From: Nocardioides sp. CFH 31398
GTDB taxonomy: Bacteria > Actinomycetota > Actinomycetes > Propionibacteriales > Nocardioidaceae
Direction of reading: 5' to 3'
DNA: 64,000 nucleotides
Assembly (NCBI RefSeq): GCF_022436705.1
Contig: NZ_JAKUHT010000005.1
Location: 391,396 to 455,395, forward strand
Below the pieces are notes generated by a model. It saw only the letters and a program-made list of their open reading frames with translations, had not been told where the DNA came from and searched no databases. Made by a program: the position numbers and the translations under genes. Positions 61,221 to 64,000 of the stretch are shown here, one piece after another; positions within the stretch are counted from its first letter, which is position 1, and every line of letters begins with the position of its first letter.

Positions 61221-61685
61221 CTAGTCGAGGGCGAGGAGCTCGCTGGCGCTCAGCTGGTTGTCGGGCGCCGCCGCACGCTCGAGGATGCGGCGGCCGCGAG
61301 CCTCGTCGACGTCACTGGGGACGACCAGCAGGCGCAGGGCACGGTCCGGCGAGAGCCGGACGACCATGAGGTGGGTGTCGTCGGAGGGGAACGACCCGAC
61401 CTTGACCGGGCCGCGCGCGGCGCGCACGCGGTGCAGGCTGCGGACACCCGGCTCGGCGTTCCAGTCGGGTCGGGAGAACAGCAGTCGTGCGGGCCGGCCG
61501 GCCTCGGCGGGGAAGTGGTCGACGAGGTCGGCGGCCTCCACGGCGAGGTCGCGGGACCGCGGGTGCCAGGCACCCTCGAGCGGGGTCCCACGGACGGGGG
61601 CCCGCACCGCGATGCGGAGGCCCTCGGCGCCGGTGGTGCGGGGGGCCACGGTGGTGGCGGGACGTTCGGACGGTGACGTCGTCAT
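61221..61685 (-). CDS. DUF5994 family protein
   Basis: A 154-aa protein of the actinobacterial DUF5994 group. Markers are LEGAWHPRSRDLAVEAADL, RLLFSRPDWNAEPGV, VKVGSFPSDDTHLMVVRLS and RALRLLVVPSDVDEARG, the same order of tryptophan- and VVP-containing segments as in that family. Function is unknown. ATG 61685 has AGAGGTC upstream. It is often near stress or ANTAR-type genes; here it converges with the P450. Confidence 0.8.
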   Translation of the reverse strand: MTTSPSERPATTVAPRTTGAEGLRIAVRAPVRGTPLEGAWHPRSRDLAVEAADLVDHFPAEAGRPARLLFSRPDWNAEPGVRSLHRVRAARGPVKVGSFPSDDTHLMVVRLSPDRALRLLVVPSDVDEARGRRILERAAAPDNQLSASELLALD

Positions 61686-61854
61686 GACGCCGACCTCTCT
61701 TGGCCGACCTCGGTGCTCGGCGAGCACGGTCGCGGTCGGACCGGTTGCTCGACGGTAGCGCGCCCGGGTCCTCGTCCCCTCTTCCTCGACCCGCGGAGCC
61801 CTGCCTGCCACGCCGCCGGGGGAAGCCCCCGGGTCCGGACAGCGTTGCCCCGGG

Positions 61855-62823
61855 GTGAGGCTCTCCCTGCTCGACCGCTCGCGGACCCGGTCCGGCGAGA
61901 CGGACGCCGCGGCCGTCGCGGCGACGGTGGCGCGGGCCGTCGACGCCGAGGCCGCGGGCTACCACCGCTTCTGGGTGGCCGAGCACCACGCCGTCCCCGG
62001 GATCGCGTCGGGGGCGCCGCCGGTGCTGCTCGCCGCCATCGGCGCGCGCACCGACCGGATGCGGATCGGCTCCGGGGGCGTGATGCTCCCGCTGCACCAG
62101 CCGCTCGTGGTGGCGGAGCAGTTCCTGCTGCTCGAGGCGCTGCAGCCCGGCCGGGTCGATCTGGGCCTGGGCCGTTCCCTCGGCTTCACCCCTCCCGTGC
62201 GGCGGGCGCTGCGGCGGGAGGACCAGGACCCGCAGGACTTCGTGGACGACCTCACCGAGCTGCGCGCCCTGCTCGACGGCACCGGCGAGGTGACCGCGCG
62301 GCCCGCCACCGCCGGGCGCGTCCCCATGCACGTGCTCGCGGTCCGCGACGGCGTGGAGGTGGCCGCGCGGCTGGGGCTCCCCGTCGTCGTCGGCGGGCCG
62401 GCCGTCGGCTCGGAGGAGATGGCCCGCACGCTCGCCGACTACCGCCGCACCTTCCGGCCCGCGCACGGAAGTCGGCCCTCGGTGACGATCTCGCTCGACG
62501 TCACCGTCGCCGACGACGACGCGACGGCCCGGGAGCTGGCCCTCCCCGAGGCGTGGGCGATGGCCTGGTCCCGCCGGAGCGGCGAGTTCCCGCCCCTCCA
62601 GCCGGTCGCCACGATCCGCGACCAGCCGTGGCCCGACCAGGTCAGGGACCGCGTCGAGCGCTCCCTCGACGGTGCGGTCGCCGGCGGGCCGGCGGCCGTC
62701 CGGCGGCGCCTGGAGCGTCTCGTCGAGCGCACCGGGGCCGACGAGATCATGGCCAGCACCTCGACGTACGACGTCGATGCGCTGCGCTCCTCCGACCGGA
62801 TGCTCCGGGACCTGGTCGCCTGA
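61855..62823 (+). CDS. LLM class flavin-dependent oxidoreductase (MsnO8-like)
   Basis: A 322-aa bacterial-luciferase-like TIM-barrel protein. Conserved blocks are YHRFWVAEHHAVPGIASGAP, TDRMRIGSGGVMLPLHQPLV, EALQPGRVDLGLGRSLGF and LPVVVGGPAVGSEEM. This is the MsnO8 subgroup, which lacks defined substrates; FMN or F420 may be the cofactor. GTG 61855 gives MRLSLLDRS, the typical opening. The following 44 bp to the convergent MBL gene hold only GC-rich CCGG repeats. Confidence 0.88.
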   Translation: MRLSLLDRSRTRSGETDAAAVAATVARAVDAEAAGYHRFWVAEHHAVPGIASGAPPVLLAAIGARTDRMRIGSGGVMLPLHQPLVVAEQFLLLEALQPGRVDLGLGRSLGFTPPVRRALRREDQDPQDFVDDLTELRALLDGTGEVTARPATAGRVPMHVLAVRDGVEVAARLGLPVVVGGPAVGSEEMARTLADYRRTFRPAHGSRPSVTISLDVTVADDDATARELALPEAWAMAWSRRSGEFPPLQPVATIRDQPWPDQVRDRVERSLDGAVAGGPAAVRRRLERLVERTGADEIMASTSTYDVDALRSSDRMLRDLVA

Positions 62824-62867
62824 GCCGGCCCGGCCCGGCCCTGTCCGACCCGCCCGGTCCGACCCGG

Positions 62868-63950
62868 TCAGCCGGTCCGGTCGGCGGGCCGGGTGTAGAC
62901 GGTGACGCCGTCGTGGTCGGCGCGCACGAGCTCGCCGCGGGCGGCGAGCAGCTCGAGGTGGGCGCGCGTCTCCATGGTCGCGAGACCCGCGTCGAAGGTG
63001 TTCAGCTCGCCGAGGCTGCGGGCGTGACGGGTCCAGGGCAGCGCCGTGGCCACGTCGTGCGCCGTCGCGGACCCGTCCGCCGCGACCGTCTCGCGGCAGG
63101 CGGCGAGCCGCTGCTCGTGGTGGGCGAGCAGCTCGTCGACCCGGGCGTGGCTCGAGTCGGTCACGGGCCCGTGGGCGGGGAGGAGTCGCAGGTCGGGCAG
63201 GCCGCGCACACGGGCGAGCGAGGTCAGGAAGTCGCCCAGCGGGTTCGCGACCGGCGCCGGCTCGAACCCGATGGACGGCGTGATGGTCGGCAGCACGTGG
63301 TCCCCGGCGAACAGCAGGCCGGCCGCGCGGTCGGCGAAGACGACGTGACCGCGGGTGTGGCCCGGCGTGGGGACGACGTCCAGCGCCCGGTCCCCCACCT
63401 CCAGGACGTCGTCGCCGTCGAGCCAGGCGTCGGGGTGGCCCCACTCGGAGAGGTCGACCCGCAGCCCCTGGGCGTGCCGGACCCACTCGGCCGCGAGCCC
63501 GGGCGCCCCGCACCGCCGGAGGACCACGGCGCTGCCACCCCCGGACGGCGTCCCGGTGGGGCCGGCGTCGTGCATGGCGTCCAGGTTCGCGCGCTCCCCG
63601 GCGCCCAGGCTGACGTGGGCGCCGACCTCGCGGGCGAGGACGGTGGCCAGCGTGTAGTGGTCGCGGTGGGCGTGGGTGACGAGGAACCGGCCGATGTCGC
63701 CCACCGCGGCCCCGATCGTGGCGAGCCCGGCCTCGAGCCGCTCCCGGGCGGCCTCGATCGCCCATCCCCCGTCGACCAGCGTCAGCCCGCCCTCGGACTC
63801 CAGCACGTACACGTTGACGGCGCGCAGGCCGTCGTTCGGCAGCGGCAGCGGGATCCGGTGCACACCGGGCGCTGCCGGCCAGGCACCCGCGACGCTCCAC
63901 GGGGCACCGGAGTCGGGCGAGACCGCTCGCGCGGTCGACGAGTCGGTCAC
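62868..63950 (-). CDS. MBL-fold metallo-hydrolase
   Basis: A 360-aa metallo-beta-lactamase-fold hydrolase. Zinc motif HAHRDH in FLVTHAHRDHYTLATVLARE, third His in PTPGHTRGHVVFAD, bridging Asp in LLFAGDHVLPTITP, and later His in LLPAHGPVTDS. The C-terminal part (HHEQRLAACRETVAADGSAT) resembles a winged-helix tail (BLACT-like) seen in LACTB2-type proteins. Likely substrates are thioesters, lactones or nucleic acids, not beta-lactams. GTG 63950 start, cytoplasmic. The 50 bp beyond it hold no further gene start that I can support. Confidence 0.9.
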   Translation of the reverse strand: MTDSSTARAVSPDSGAPWSVAGAWPAAPGVHRIPLPLPNDGLRAVNVYVLESEGGLTLVDGGWAIEAARERLEAGLATIGAAVGDIGRFLVTHAHRDHYTLATVLAREVGAHVSLGAGERANLDAMHDAGPTGTPSGGGSAVVLRRCGAPGLAAEWVRHAQGLRVDLSEWGHPDAWLDGDDVLEVGDRALDVVPTPGHTRGHVVFADRAAGLLFAGDHVLPTITPSIGFEPAPVANPLGDFLTSLARVRGLPDLRLLPAHGPVTDSSHARVDELLAHHEQRLAACRETVAADGSATAHDVATALPWTRHARSLGELNTFDAGLATMETRAHLELLAARGELVRADHDGVTVYTRPADRTG

Positions 63951-64000
63951 CGGCCGATCCTCGCACCGACGCGCCGAGCGGAGCCGACACCCCGACGGGG

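Overview
The window is chromosomal DNA from a very GC-rich actinobacterium. By eye it is above 70% GC, with near-saturated G/C at third codon positions, many GTG starts, short intergenic gaps, many 1- or 4-nt start/stop overlaps, and repeated leaderless promoters (TANNNT, about 6 nt, then ATG or GTG). Gene content fits Nocardioidaceae (Nocardioides-like): DUF5994, a deazaflavin-dependent nitroreductase, an NhaA-DsbA fusion, an AbiEi/DUF559 protein and a kdpABCDE operon. The genus is an inference. I saw no rRNA, tRNA, CRISPR array, transposase or phage gene.

Layout. 0-5.7 kb: a cut-off fused MFS/spermidine-synthase-like gene, a SnoaL-like protein divergent from a LysR regulator, and a MarR-alcohol dehydrogenase pair divergent from a LigB-type extradiol dioxygenase across two TTGA-N4-TCAA sites. 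5.7-9.4 kb: an ethanolamine operon (permease, eutB, eutC). 9.4-12 kb: a secreted GH18 protein, an FAD monooxygenase and a small membrane protein. 12-15.7 kb: a Baeyer-Villiger-type monooxygenase and alcohol dehydrogenase operon facing an AraC regulator across a 21-bp-spaced direct repeat. 15.9-21 kb: a second AraC regulator, a TetR-DHA2 efflux pair under a 27-bp perfect palindrome, then a poly-C/poly-G tract and another alcohol dehydrogenase. 21-27.8 kb: flavoprotein hydroxylase and AhpD-like pair, a GH3 glycosidase, an AbiEi/DUF559 gene bracketed by two related 41-bp palindromes, a DenD-like SDR and a Ddn-like protein.

27.9-36.7 kb: MHS transporter, VTT membrane protein, FetB-like permease, amidase, RtcB ligase, secreted protein, thioesterase, SurA-like lipoprotein, and a MarR/VOC divergent pair. 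36.7-42.7 kb: an apparent catabolic operon (cyclase-family hydrolase, acyl-CoA ligase, 51-aa ORF, ABM-domain protein) divergent from an unusual XRE-TetR regulator that is translationally coupled to an ABC-F ATPase. 42.9-50.8 kb: the potassium-uptake operon kdp(F-like)ABCDE. 50.9-64 kb: a receiver-like/TrxR-like flavoprotein, NhaA-DsbA fusion, aldo/keto reductase, an island of nested palindromes, a fatty acid desaturase, a GAF histidine kinase, a P450, DUF5994, a luciferase-like monooxygenase and an MBL hydrolase.

The recurring local pattern is a one-component regulator divergent from a small oxidoreductase or catabolic operon, with visible operator symmetry between them. The most unusual items are the palindrome-bracketed AbiEi/DUF559 gene and the dual-HTH XRE-TetR regulator, whose divergent promoter holds two unrelated palindromes.
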